From G963422445 sp963422445 (GTDB taxonomy: Bacteria; Pseudomonadota; Alphaproteobacteria; Thalassobaculales; Thalassobaculaceae): a stretch of DNA of 64,000 nucleotides. The notes below the pieces were generated by a model. That model searched no databases and had not been told where the DNA came from. It worked only from the letters and a program-made list of their open reading frames with translations. The stretch's first letter is position 1. Every line of letters begins with the position of its first letter. Location: assembly GCA_963422445.2 (NCBI GenBank), contig OY729512.2:3782001-3846000 (forward strand). The letters are read 5' to 3'. Below, piece after piece: positions 37,472 through 46,103 of the stretch. The position numbers and the translations under genes were made by a program.

Positions 37472-38211
37472 CCGACAGGTGCGAGACGGCGCTGGTGATC
37501 GGCGCCACGTCGGATATCGGCCATACGATCGCGCGCAGGCTGGCGGAGGGCCATTGGGCGTTGCAGCTTGCGGGACGCGATCCCACCCGGCTCGTGCGGC
37601 AAGTGCAGGACCTCCGGGTACGCACCGGCGCCGCAGTGACATCGCATTGCTGGGACGCGCTCCGGGACGGCGGCGGCGCCTCGTTGCTTGATACGCTCGA
37701 CCCCTTGCCCGATGTGGCGGTGTGCGTCGTCGGACTGCTCGGCGACCAGGCGGAGAGCCAGCGGGACGGCGTGGCGGCGGAGCGGGTGATGCGCACCAAC
37801 TATGTCGGTCCCGCGCTGCTGATGGGGGCGCTGGCCGAGCGCTTCGAGCAGCGCGGCAGCGGCGTCCTGGTCGGCGTCAGCTCGGTGGCGGGCGAACGCG
37901 GGCGCGCCGGGAACTACGTCTACGGTTCGGCCAAGGCGGGGCTCACCGCGTTCCTGTCCGGGCTGCGCAACCGGCTGGCCCGCTCCGGCATCCATGTGGT
38001 GACGGTCAAGCCGGGCTTCGTTCGCACCCGCATGACCGACGGAATGGACCTGCCGGCGCGGCTGACCGCCACGCCCGATGAGGTGTCCGCGGTGGTCGTT
38101 AAGGCGGTCCGTCAGCATCGCGACGTGGTGTACGTGCGCCGCGTCTGGCGCCCGATCATGTCCGTCATACGCGCCATCCCCGAACGTATCTTCAAGCGGA
38201 TGTCGCTGTAG
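37468..38211 (+). CDS. SDR reductase, DprE2-like
   Basis: Short-chain dehydrogenase of 247 aa that would reduce the DprE1 2-keto product to polyprenylphosphoryl-arabinose. Nucleotide loop VIGATSDIGHTIARRL; catalytic Ser in GVSSVAGERG and Tyr-Lys in YVYGSAK; VKPGFVRTRMT is also typical. The C-terminal VVYVRRVWRPIMSVIRAIPE helix resembles DprE2. The ATG overlaps the stop of the GT-C gene, placing it in the same operon as the DprE1-like gene. Confidence 0.87.
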   Translation: MTDRCETALVIGATSDIGHTIARRLAEGHWALQLAGRDPTRLVRQVQDLRVRTGAAVTSHCWDALRDGGGASLLDTLDPLPDVAVCVVGLLGDQAESQRDGVAAERVMRTNYVGPALLMGALAERFEQRGSGVLVGVSSVAGERGRAGNYVYGSAKAGLTAFLSGLRNRLARSGIHVVTVKPGFVRTRMTDGMDLPARLTATPDEVSAVVVKAVRQHRDVVYVRRVWRPIMSVIRAIPERIFKRMSL

Positions 38212-38549
38212 ATCTCCTGTTGTCCACGACGACGGTGGGTCGGATGAGGGCGAAGCGGTACTCATGGTGACCATCCATTTCCTGGGCTACGACCTGAGTC
38301 CGTCGGACGAGGCGGTGATCGATGCTGTGCCTCGGGTGACGGAGCGGCGCGCGGGACGAATGCTGGACGGGGGCATCCGTTCGTTGCCGGCATCCATCGC
38401 CGCTCTCACATCGTTCAGATACTGTATCCGGAGAGGCGTCGTCGTGATGATCCGGAGCGGTGTCTGGCGGTGCGTGGCCGTCATACCTGCGGATGCGGGT
38501 ATCCAGCAGGACCCGGCTCGCGCTGCGCCGGATTGAGGAGATTTCAGAA
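38212..38549. other. intergenic region after the glycan cluster
   Basis: 338 bases. A plus-strand frame (from about 38264, MVTIHFLGYDL) runs to 38536 but has no ribosome-binding site or recognised product. At 38479-38508 there is a short imperfect hairpin reading CATACCTGCGGATGCGGGTA. This is the common proteobacterial intergenic repeat type whose translation gives VIPADAGIQ. Confidence 0.45.
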
Positions 38550-38933
38550 ATGTGGACGGAAATCCTGCTGCTGCTCGCGATCACCGTGATCTACGCCGGA
38601 TACAATCGGCTCGTCAAGATGTCGAGCAATTACGTTCCGGAACCCGCAACGTCGACGGTGCTCGCGACGATCTGTTTGCAGCGCGCCGCCCTCGCCGCGT
38701 CCGGTACGGTCGCGTTGCTGCTGCTTGCCCGCAGCGGTCATGTGCTGAAGCTGTCCGCGACAGCGTACGCATGGGCGGCAGGCGCGGGCTTGTGCATCGG
38801 GCTCGCGGAGATTGGGTATTTCTACCTGTTTCGTGGTGTCGGCGGGACCGGACCGGTCACCGCGAGCGTCGCGGTGCCGGTGATCGTGGTCATCGGTATC
38901 GCGATGGTCTTCCCCGACGGATTCCTGTCCTGA
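38550..38933 (+). CDS. small EamA/SMR-type membrane protein, C-terminally short
   Basis: A 127-aa protein with four hydrophobic stretches (ILLLLAITVIYAGYNRLVK, AALAASGTVALLLLAR, AWAAGAGLCIGLAEIGYFYLF, ASVAVPVIVVIGIAMVF). It resembles the single-domain EamA-family transporters of about 140 aa found near lipid-sugar genes. A GAGGAG site 11 bases upstream supports the start. The usual final membrane segment is missing, so it may be truncated; an alternative frame continues to 38980 without restoring it. Confidence 0.6.
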   Translation: MWTEILLLLAITVIYAGYNRLVKMSSNYVPEPATSTVLATICLQRAALAASGTVALLLLARSGHVLKLSATAYAWAAGAGLCIGLAEIGYFYLFRGVGGTGPVTASVAVPVIVVIGIAMVFPDGFLS

Positions 38934-38976
38934 ATGCCGCAGAGAACGCGCGGACGGGCGCGGATGCCGTGACGCC

Positions 38977-39255
38977 GTGAAACGCGCGATCACCGGCTTT
39001 CATCTCGACAAGGTTGGCGACTGGGTCGCGGATCTCGGATGCGGTCATGGCCAGCACGTGCGCCACCGGCCGCCTTTCGTGAACCGATCGTGGGTCGTGA
39101 GCGACGCCGGGCGCGAGGCAATGCTGGGCACTGAGCTCGAATGCGTGAACTGCCACCGGATGGAGTGGCCCGACGGGCTTGCCGCATATCGCCGGACCCC
39201 GGAGTTCGACGAGACGACGATCCCGAACGGGCTCCGGTCCGAGCACGCTAGATAG
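38977..39255 (+). pseudogene. DUF3565-DUF1971 protein, truncated by an IS
   Basis: The N-terminal half (MKRAITGFHLDKVGDWVADLGCGHGQHVRHRPPF) is a DUF3565 domain with CGHGQH and a later CVNC pair, likely zinc-binding. The second half (PDGLAAYRRTPEFDETTIPNGLRSEH) begins a DUF1971/TehB-like domain. The frame stops inside an IS at 39251, so about half of the second domain is lost. Sequence beyond the IS does not continue it. Confidence 0.7.
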
Positions 39256-40095
39256 TGTCGTCACGAAATACCAGCCCAGAGCGCCAGACACCGAATCTGC
39301 ACCGCGGCGAGGAACGATGCGGTATTCTTGGCGTATCGCGTGGCAATCCCACGCCAACGCTTGAGCCACAGAAAGGCGTTCTCCACCAAATGCCGGTGCC
39401 GGTAGAGATGGACATCATACGCTCTGGGGTGCTTGCGGTTGCGCTTCGGCGGAACCACTGGAATGACTTCATGCTCCTCACAATAAGACAGGATGGCAGT
39501 CGTGTCATAGGCCTTGTCCACCAACAAATACTCGGCATCTATCCCTTCAATCAGCTCGACCGCTTGACTGCAATCTGCTGCCGTCCCCTCGGTCACCAAC
39601 ACCCGCACCGGCATCCCATGCGCGTCCACAGCCAGGTGCAGCGTCGTGTTCAGCCCCCTTTTGTGCGATCCATCGCCTGATTGCCGCCGACCGCACCGCT
39701 CGCATGGGGATGGACCTTGAGATGACTGGCGTCAATCATCAGCCACTCATCGTCCGGCTCATCCACCAGAGGCTCCAGCAACGCCCCCCAGAGCCCCTTG
39801 TCCCGCCAGCGACAGAACCGACGATGGGTATTTTTCCAGTCTCCATAGTCTGGCGGCACATCACGCCAGGGAGCGCCGGTACGCAGAATCCAGAAGATCG
39901 CATTAATGAACCGTTGATTATCCTGTGCCACTCCACCCAACTTCCCGCTCGGCCAGGCAGATGAGGCTCCAACAACAGCCAGACCCTGTCCGACATGTCG
40001 TGACGCCGATGAGCCATTCCCATGAATCGCCTCCAGGAACCATCGAGTGAGTTCGACAGATAGGACAGATGAACATCACTCATGACGACACTATC
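39251..40095 (-). mobile_element. IS427-group IS5 element, copy X1
   Basis: 845 bp with terminal repeats GATAGTGTCGTCA and TGACGACACTATC, flanked by TA (39249-39250, 40096-40097) within CTAG. A near-identical copy lies at 60942-61787. It separates the truncated DUF3565 gene from the cas3 remnant. Confidence 0.92.
39261..40083 (-). pseudogene. IS427-group transposase of X1, frameshifted
   Basis: OrfA (HRRHDMSDRVWLLLEPHLPGRAG...) lost one G near 39946. The intact copy reads GGVAQDNRRFINAIFWILRTG at this point and X1 does not. OrfB (MDAHGMPVRVLVTEGTA..., LVDKAYDTTAIL, HLVENAFLWLKRWRG) is open and normally joined by a -1 shift. The copy is therefore probably not active on its own. Confidence 0.8.
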
Positions 40096-40311
40096 TAGGC
40101 GCTGGCGAACGCTGGGCGGGCGGATCCCTCACCCTGTCGATCATGGAACTCGGGTGGGACGAAGCAACGCGAGAGAGCTGGACGGAGCGCACGCGCGATC
40201 TGTTGGAACGGTTCGGCCCTTTATAGGTTTGCCTGGATGGAGACCATCGTCCGGCTGGCCGACTGGCGGGCGTCGGCGAAAGAGCGGGAGGGCAGTAATG
40301 GCGACGCATGA
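40096..40311 (+). pseudogene. cas3: 3' end of cas3 (type I-G)
   Basis: The frame beginning at the IS edge reads LTLSIMELGWDEATRESW...LLERFGP and meets TAG at 40224-40226. One base shift continues METIVRLADWRASAKEREGSNGDA to a stop at 40309-40311. Together these resemble the C-terminus of Cas3 from type I-G (I-U) loci, which typically ends with a VRLADWRAS-like motif directly before csx17. The rest of the gene is absent to the left of the IS. The stop overlaps the csx17 start, the expected operon arrangement. Confidence 0.65.
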
Positions 40312-40419
40312 GCCGGTGGTGCTCGACGGGTGCGCCCCCACGCCACTGGCGTCCTACTTGAAGGCGCTTGGGGTTCTGCGCCTGCTCTCGTCATCGACCA
40401 ATAACTTCAGTGGCCAAGC

Positions 40420-40630
40420 CGTCGACCCGCGCGCGCGGGGCTGGTGGGTGGTATCATCAGGCATTACGTCTTCCATCCACCGTCGACCCGCGCGCGCGGG
40501 GCTGGTGGGATGCCGGCCTCGACCAGATCGGTGAACTCGCCCGTCGACCCGCGCGCGCGGGGCTGGTGGTCGAAACTGCGCTGGCGCAGCCGCGGATTGA
40601 CACGTCGACCCGCGCGCGCGGGGCTGGTGG
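40420..40630. CRISPR. four-repeat, three-spacer CRISPR array inside csx17
   Basis: Repeats at 40420-40447, 40481-40508, 40542-40569 and 40603-40630 are identical over 28 nt: an invariant C, then GTCGACC, the palindromic core CCGCGCGCGCGG, then GGCTGGTGG. The three 33-nt spacers (40448-40480, 40509-40541, 40570-40602) are unrelated to each other, and I see no match elsewhere in the window. The period is exactly 61 nt. In the csx17 frame the first and last repeats both encode VDPRARGWW, joined upstream to Csx17 sequence and downstream to ENERFHLGTTITRDE. Repeat orientation and leader cannot be decided. Confidence 0.9.
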
Positions 40631-41113
40631 GAGAACGAGCGCTTTCATCTCGGAACGACGATCACTCGCGACGAGGTGATTCGCTTCTTTCTGGAGGATT
40701 ACGCACCGAGCCCGATCATCGCTCCGTGGAATGGCCGTGCCGGCTTTCTCGAGGGGGAGGAGCAGGAGAGCTCGCCGCGCACTGGCGCCGATCTCATGCG
40801 CAGATTTGTAGCCAGCCCGGCCCGTCGTTTCACGTACATACGGCAGACCATCGAACGCTCGCGCCGGAACGATGAGCTTGCCAGACTCAACTGCTTTCGT
40901 GCGAAGGTCAAGGCGCTCAAGAATGAACTGAAGACGTTGAAGGGAGAGGAGCGCAAGTGCCGAGACGAGGAAAGGAAGAATGCGGAGAAGAAGGAGAAGC
41001 AGTCCAAGCGGGTGCTGCTTCTCGCCCTCCGATCGGCGACGGAACCGGATCATGTCTCATATATCGACGCCTGCTATGTCCTTATCGGCCGATGAAATTC
41101 CGATGCCCTTATA

Positions 41114-42311
41114 CCAAACCCACTATTGACTGACGCGTATGGGGTTTGGGCTGACGGCCCAGTCTCGATGGCCGATGGAGGCGATGCGCTTGGGGGATTT
41201 GCAAAGCCAGTCCCAAGCCTGCTCGCAGGTCTTGCGGAGCGCGTCGGTGTCGTCGAAGAGCCGGTTGGCGAAGCAGTTCTGTTTGAGGAACTGGATGACG
41301 TTCTCCATCGGGTTGAGTTCCGGGCTGTAGGGCGGGAGCAGGACGAGGGTCAGGTTCTCGGGGATCGCGAGTTCCTTGCTCTTGTGCCAGCCGGCACCGT
41401 CGAGAACCACCACTCCGTGGTGGCCCGGAAGCACGGCGGCGCCGATCCGCTCGAGGTGCTCGTTCATGGAGACCGTGTTGGCCCGGTCGGCGACATGGCC
41501 CACGGCTTGCTTGCTCGCCGCGTTGACGGCGCCGAACAGATAGACGTAGCCGTAGCGATGATCGCGCACGATCCGGGGACGCTGGCCCTTGCGCGCCCAG
41601 ACCCGTGACAGCATGCCTTTCTGGCCGATCCGAGCCTCGTCCTGAAACCAGATCTCGAGCGGCCGTTCGGCTCGTTCCGGTCCCACGGCTTCCTCGACAA
41701 GCGTCTGAAAGTCGCTGCGAAACGCCTCCTGTTTCCGCGTCTCCGTCTTGGGGTGACGCGGGCGCGGCGACAGATGACGGAAGCCAAGACGCCGGAGCAG
41801 GCGGCGGGCTCCTTCCCGCGAATACTTCACTCCGAAATGGGCTTCGATCTTGCCCGCGATGTCCTTCACCCGCCACCGAACCACCCCATCGGCCTCCGGC
41901 TCCGGACCCGCTTCCAGCCAGCCCGTGACGATCTTCATCTGCTCCTCGTCGAGCATGACCTTCCGTCCCGAACCGGGACGGTCGCGCAAACCCGCAGAAC
42001 CGGCTTCGTTGTAGCGGTGCACCCAGTCCCGCAGGGTCTGACGGTCCATCCCCTGCGAGCGCGCCGCTTCCTCCCGGCTGTGCCCGTCCAGGATCATCGC
42101 TATCGCACGAAGACGACGCGCCTGCCGCTCGTTCCCGCAGCGCCTCGCCGCAGCGCGCAACTCTCCTGCCGGGTGATCAAGACGCGTTACGGGAACCGTC
42201 ATCGCTCATCTCCGAAAGACCTCCGAAAAACCCCACATCACAACATAAAGGGGAACAAATATCACGCAAACACAATACCTTGCCCGACGAGCCAATCATT
42301 CATGGCTTTGG
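41114..42311 (-). mobile_element. IS630-family element, copy Y1
   Basis: 1198 bp. Ends are CCAAACCCACTATTGACTG and, on the other strand, CCAAAGCCATGAATGATTG. It is flanked by TA at 41112-41113 and 42312-42313, the IS630 target. It is inserted in csx17, where removal restores CTT-ATA-TTA-CTC-GGG in frame. Copy Y2 at 59739-60936 has the same length. Confidence 0.93.
41123..42202 (-). CDS. IS630 transposase (Y1), intact
   Basis: A 359-aa DDE transposase with an N-terminal helix-turn-helix (DGHSREEAARSQGMDRQTLRDWVHRY) and winged region. The catalytic core has IWFQDEARIGQKG, VVLDGAGWHKS and PYSPELNPMENVIQFLK, with acidic residues in each. It differs from the Y2 protein only at a couple of N-terminal residues (DHPAGE versus DYTAGE), so transposition is recent. 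Confidence 0.93.
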   Translation of the reverse strand: MTVPVTRLDHPAGELRAAARRCGNERQARRLRAIAMILDGHSREEAARSQGMDRQTLRDWVHRYNEAGSAGLRDRPGSGRKVMLDEEQMKIVTGWLEAGPEPEADGVVRWRVKDIAGKIEAHFGVKYSREGARRLLRRLGFRHLSPRPRHPKTETRKQEAFRSDFQTLVEEAVGPERAERPLEIWFQDEARIGQKGMLSRVWARKGQRPRIVRDHRYGYVYLFGAVNAASKQAVGHVADRANTVSMNEHLERIGAAVLPGHHGVVVLDGAGWHKSKELAIPENLTLVLLPPYSPELNPMENVIQFLKQNCFANRLFDDTDALRKTCEQAWDWLCKSPKRIASIGHRDWAVSPNPIRVSQ

Positions 42312-43350
42312 TATTACTCGGGTCCGGCGGGAACGACGGCAGTCGCGATTTCGGTGTCAACTTCGCGGACGAATTGGCCCGTCTGTTCGATGTTGACAGC
42401 GGCTTCGCTACGGAACTCGGAACGTCATCGCTTGAGGGTGCTCTCCTCGGCGGGGGCCGCCTTGGCACCTGCGGAACGATGGGCCAGTTCAGTCCCGGTC
42501 AGGGTGGAAGCAACGCAACGACCGGATACGAGGGCTTGAATCCTTTGAACCCGTGGGATGTTGTGCTGACGATGGAGGGAACCATTGTATTCGCAGGCGC
42601 CCTGACTCGAAGCTGGGGGCGGCGAGCGGTAGCCGAGCCTCCTTCCCGTTCACCTTCAAACCCATTGGAGCTGCTGCCGGGAACTTTTCGTCTGAAGACC
42701 CGAATCGTCCTCGCGGTGAAATCTGGGTGCCACTGTGGAAGAAACCCGCCACGTTCGTCGAGATCGCGGCCGTCTTCTCGGAAGGCAGGTTCACCTTGGG
42801 AGGCCGTACCGCGCGAACCGGCCTGGATGCTGCCCGCTCCGTCGTACAGATCGGACTCGCCCGGGGAATCAGCGGCTTCGAGCGCTATTCCATCATTCAA
42901 CCCGACAGCAGGATGCCGTATCAGGCGACTCCTCTCGGCCGAATTGCCACGCCCGACTGTCCACGTTGAGACCTAATCGTCGATCTGGAAGCTGGCAACT
43001 GGCTGGGGCGGGCACAGTGCCTGACCGGAAATAGGAAGGCAGCTCCAAGTCGAGCCCGACATGTAACGCGCCGGCTGGAAGATTCGCTGTTCCAGATGAC
43101 GGATGCTTCCCGAGCGTCCGAGGGAACCCGCAACGCACTGATGGCGATTGGCGGCTTCGTTGATTGGCTGACGACGAATCGAAAGGCCCGCGAGAAGCTG
43201 AATCCTCCACCGAGATTGTCACGGGAATGGGTCCTGCAGGCGGACGACGGAACGCCTGAGTTCCGGATCGCGGCCGCCCTGGCCAGCCTCGGACTCCCAC
43301 CGCAGGCGTCCTCCGGCCGGCCCGAACCGGCGTCTGCGGATGAGGTCTTA

Positions 43351-44319
43351 GTGTCTGACCTAAAATTGGTTAGTGTTTGAATCATAATGATATCAATTCG
43401 TGACAGTGACCTGCATGCGTCCGAGGCGGCGCATGAGAACACGGCTTAGAGCCAGCAGGAGCCAAGCGAGGGCGCTGGCGATGGATCGCTCGAAGTCTCT
43501 GGAGAGGCGCCGACAGCGGCGCAGCCATCCGAAGCTACGTTCGACCACCCAGCGCCGGGAAATAACGACAAACCCCTTGGTATCCTTGGGTTTCCCGATG
43601 ACCTCCACAGTGATCGGGCCATTCGCTTCCTTGAGCGCGCTTGCCAGCTTGTCGCCGCCATAGGCGCCGTCGGCACACACGATCTGCACCGTGTTCTGAC
43701 CGGCCTGCAACGCCAGCAACAAGGGACGTGCGCCATCCCGGTCCTGGATATGCGCCGGATGGACCTGGGCGGCAAGCATGTTGCCGTCGACGTCGACGGC
43801 AAGGTGACGCTTGCGGCCTTTGATCGTCTTGCCGGCATCGTCGCCGCATTCCTCGCTGCCCGCCTCGACCGTCGGCACGCTCTGACTGTCGATGATGGCC
43901 GCGCTCGGGTCCGCACTACGCCCCGACCGGAGCCGCTCGAGCGTCGTAAAACGGGCGCAAACCTGCTCCAGAACCCCCGACCGGGACCACGCGTAGAAAT
44001 AGGTCTGAACCGTTGTAAACATCGGAAAATCCTTCGGTCATGCCCGCCAACGACACCCTGTCCAGAGCCTGTAGACGATCGCGTTCACCACGTCGCGCAG
44101 ATCCACCTGACGGGGACGACCAAGCCGGCGCGACGATGGAAGAAGCGGGTCCAGCAAGACCCACGCGGCATCGGTCAGATCGCTTTCGTAACGCTCCGTC
44201 TTACGGCTATACTGCTTCCGGGTGGTCTCGTCCCAAGGCATGATGTGCCCCCATGGTGTGAGTGTTCACCCACCAAGATACACCATGCAAGACCACCCAA
44301 CCAATTTTAGGTCAGGCTC
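43351..44319 (-). mobile_element. IS5-family element, IS1031 type
   Basis: 969 bp. Terminal repeats share CTGACCTAAAATTGGTT and begin with G at both ends. A 3-bp duplication TTA (43348-43350, 44320-44322) is typical of the IS1031 group. It is inserted in csx17 between GAG-GTC-TTA and GCG-ACG, and excision restores the frame. Confidence 0.9.
43393..44241 (-). pseudogene. IS1031-type transposase with an internal stop
   Basis: One continuous frame is interrupted by TGA near 44038, where the sequence reads CRWRA-stop-PKDFPMFTTVQTYFYAW; related proteins have a sense codon there. Catalytic blocks AAIIDSQSVPT, CADGAYGGDKL and RRWVVERSFGWLRRCRRLSRDFE are intact. The copy is likely inactive unless the stop is read through. 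Confidence 0.8.
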
Positions 44320-45142
44320 TTAGCGACGGACACGGCATCTATCTCGCACGATGAGTCGCCGGAAGAAACCTCTCGTTTTCCTGTCATGCCCAACCTGCCG
44401 ATGGCCGCTCACTTCGCGCCGATCGATGAAGGGTACTTTTTCAATGGAACTGATCTCCGCAGATTCCGTTCATGGGTGATCGAAACGCCGCCCACGGTGG
44501 TCTGGGGTGCCGGAAGCCTAGTCTCGAACATGATCGCGGTCCTGGATCGGCGGATGGTCGAGGCGTCGATGCAGGGGTTACCGGACAAGCCGCTCGCGGG
44601 TGCCGTGTTCGCATGCGCCGCAGATGTGGCTGCGTTTCTCAAAGGTGATTTCGACGACGCAAGATGCGCCGCGTTGCTTGCCGGTCTCGTCTGGGCTACC
44701 CCGGTACGGTTGAGGAAACGGATACCGAGCGACGGCGTACCCGCCGCAGAGCCGCCCTTCGCCTATTCCGTCTTGAAGCCGCTGTTCTCGACGGATGCGG
44801 CCCTTCGCTGCGCGGGAGCGCTTGACGGTACGGCCTGTCTGCCGTCGCCGCCCGGGCTGCTGGTTCGTCTGCGCGCTGGCGGCGCGAGTCAAGATGGGCG
44901 AGCGACCGACAAGGCGGTCCGTGCGGCCCTGATCCGTGGTCGTGCGTCTGGCCTTGCCTCGCCTTTCGATCCGTCGGAATCGCACGGCCGCGGAACCAGT
45001 CGGATCGGCGCTGGCGTTCGGGCGGACCGTCTGGCTGCTTCACTTCTGATTCCGATCGGAGAACGTGACCTGAAGGTGCTGCTCGCGCGCACCTGGCCGA
45101 GTGTGATGGCCGACGACGACTTTCAAACAGAGGAAATGACCG

Positions 45143-46099
45143 ATGCCGCTTGACCTTACCCGACTCGACGGCGAGCCGCGCCTGCTCATCGAAGCGACGC
45201 TGAAACCCGTTCAGGGCAGCCGATTCCAGCCCACCGGGTTCCCCAATCTCGGCCACGCCATCTACGAATCGCCGGATGGGCAAGGGCGGATCGTACTCGT
45301 CGAGAGTGCACAGTCGATGGCGAATCGCCTGGAAGCGGTGTGCTGGGACGTGAGCGCCAACGACTGGGTCGCACCCCTCAAGGGGCTTCCGGTCGTGAAG
45401 GTGGTGGATGAGAAGGGCAAGCCGCTCACAAACTCGCTGCTCGAAGCGCATCGGATCAACTCGCCGTACATCCTGCAAGGCAAGGACAGGTCGTTCATGG
45501 AGATGCTGAAACAACGCCTTGCGGCGATGGAGGTCGATCTCGTCGATCTGCAAGAGCTCGCGCGGGTGCTGTTGGAGAACGACTTCAACGCCCTACTTCA
45601 TGGCGTCTTTCTTGCCAAGAAGGAACTCGCCGGAGGCCGGTTGCGCCTTCCGAGATCGCTCTCGGCCTTCATTGAGGCCACGAATGCAAGGGTAGCAGCG
45701 AGCGGCGGCGTCAAGAATGACAGCGTCAACCCCAGTGGGGATACGACCAAGGGCTTCGGCAACGTCCCCTTCGCACGTGACGAGTGGGTCGCAGAGCGGA
45801 TCATGGCCTTCTTCAACCTTGATCTACGCCAGATTCGGGCGTTCGGATTGGGCGATGACGTCGAACGGCTGCTTATCGCGATGGCTCTGTTGAAGATTCG
45901 GCGCTTCTTCGTCGAGGGCTTACGGCTTCGCACTGCGTGTGATCTTGATGTTTGTGAGATCGCAGTCACGCGTCCCGAGCACTTCGACCTTCCGGATCTT
46001 GGCGACCTCGAATCCGCTCTTCCTACTCTCATCAAAGCCGTCAGAGCACAGGGACTCTTCGGGGAGACCCGCGAGTTGACCGTCACCTATCGGAAGTAG
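45143..46099 (+). CDS. csb1: Csb1 (Cas7-type backbone subunit of type I-G)
   Basis: A 318-aa RAMP protein forming the crRNA-bound backbone of the type I-G Cascade. Typical blocks: RLLIEATLKPVQGSRFQPTGFP, VESAQSMANRLE, LTNSLLEAHRINSPYIL and LLIAMALLKIRRFFVEGLRLRTACDL. It is the only complete cas gene in the locus. Its start overlaps the csx17 end by 11 bases, and csb2 follows after 4 bases. Confidence 0.9.
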   Translation: MPLDLTRLDGEPRLLIEATLKPVQGSRFQPTGFPNLGHAIYESPDGQGRIVLVESAQSMANRLEAVCWDVSANDWVAPLKGLPVVKVVDEKGKPLTNSLLEAHRINSPYILQGKDRSFMEMLKQRLAAMEVDLVDLQELARVLLENDFNALLHGVFLAKKELAGGRLRLPRSLSAFIEATNARVAASGGVKNDSVNPSGDTTKGFGNVPFARDEWVAERIMAFFNLDLRQIRAFGLGDDVERLLIAMALLKIRRFFVEGLRLRTACDLDVCEIAVTRPEHFDLPDLGDLESALPTLIKAVRAQGLFGETRELTVTYRK

Positions 46100-46103
46100 G
46101 GGG

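Larger units (their letters stand above)
40298..45153 (+). pseudogene. csx17: csx17 (cas8-type large subunit of type I-G), multiply disrupted
   Basis: Starts MATHEPVVLDGCAPTPLASYLKALGVLRL, the Csx17 N-terminus, and ends in the C-terminal part LVSNMIAVLDRRMVE ... SGLASPFDPSE ... ADRLAASLLIPIGERDLKVLL. Middle blocks SPIIAPWNGRAGF, LLGSGGNDGS and LNPWDVVLTMEG are also family blocks. Lesions in order: a 183-bp insertion of spacers and repeats (40448-40630) with a stop inside; TGA at 41093; an IS630 element at 41114-42311; a one-base frameshift near 42600; TGA at 42967; an IS1031-type element at 43351-44319. Removing the two IS at their duplications (TA and TTA) restores the reading frame across each. 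It overlaps csb1 by 11 bases. Confidence 0.88.

Noticed and set aside
40421..40630. The repeated segment as a simple protein repeat or satellite
   Set aside because: The period is 61 nt, not a multiple of three. The segments between repeats share no similarity, and only the 28-nt blocks are identical. This is the pattern of spacers and repeats, not of a duplicated coding unit.
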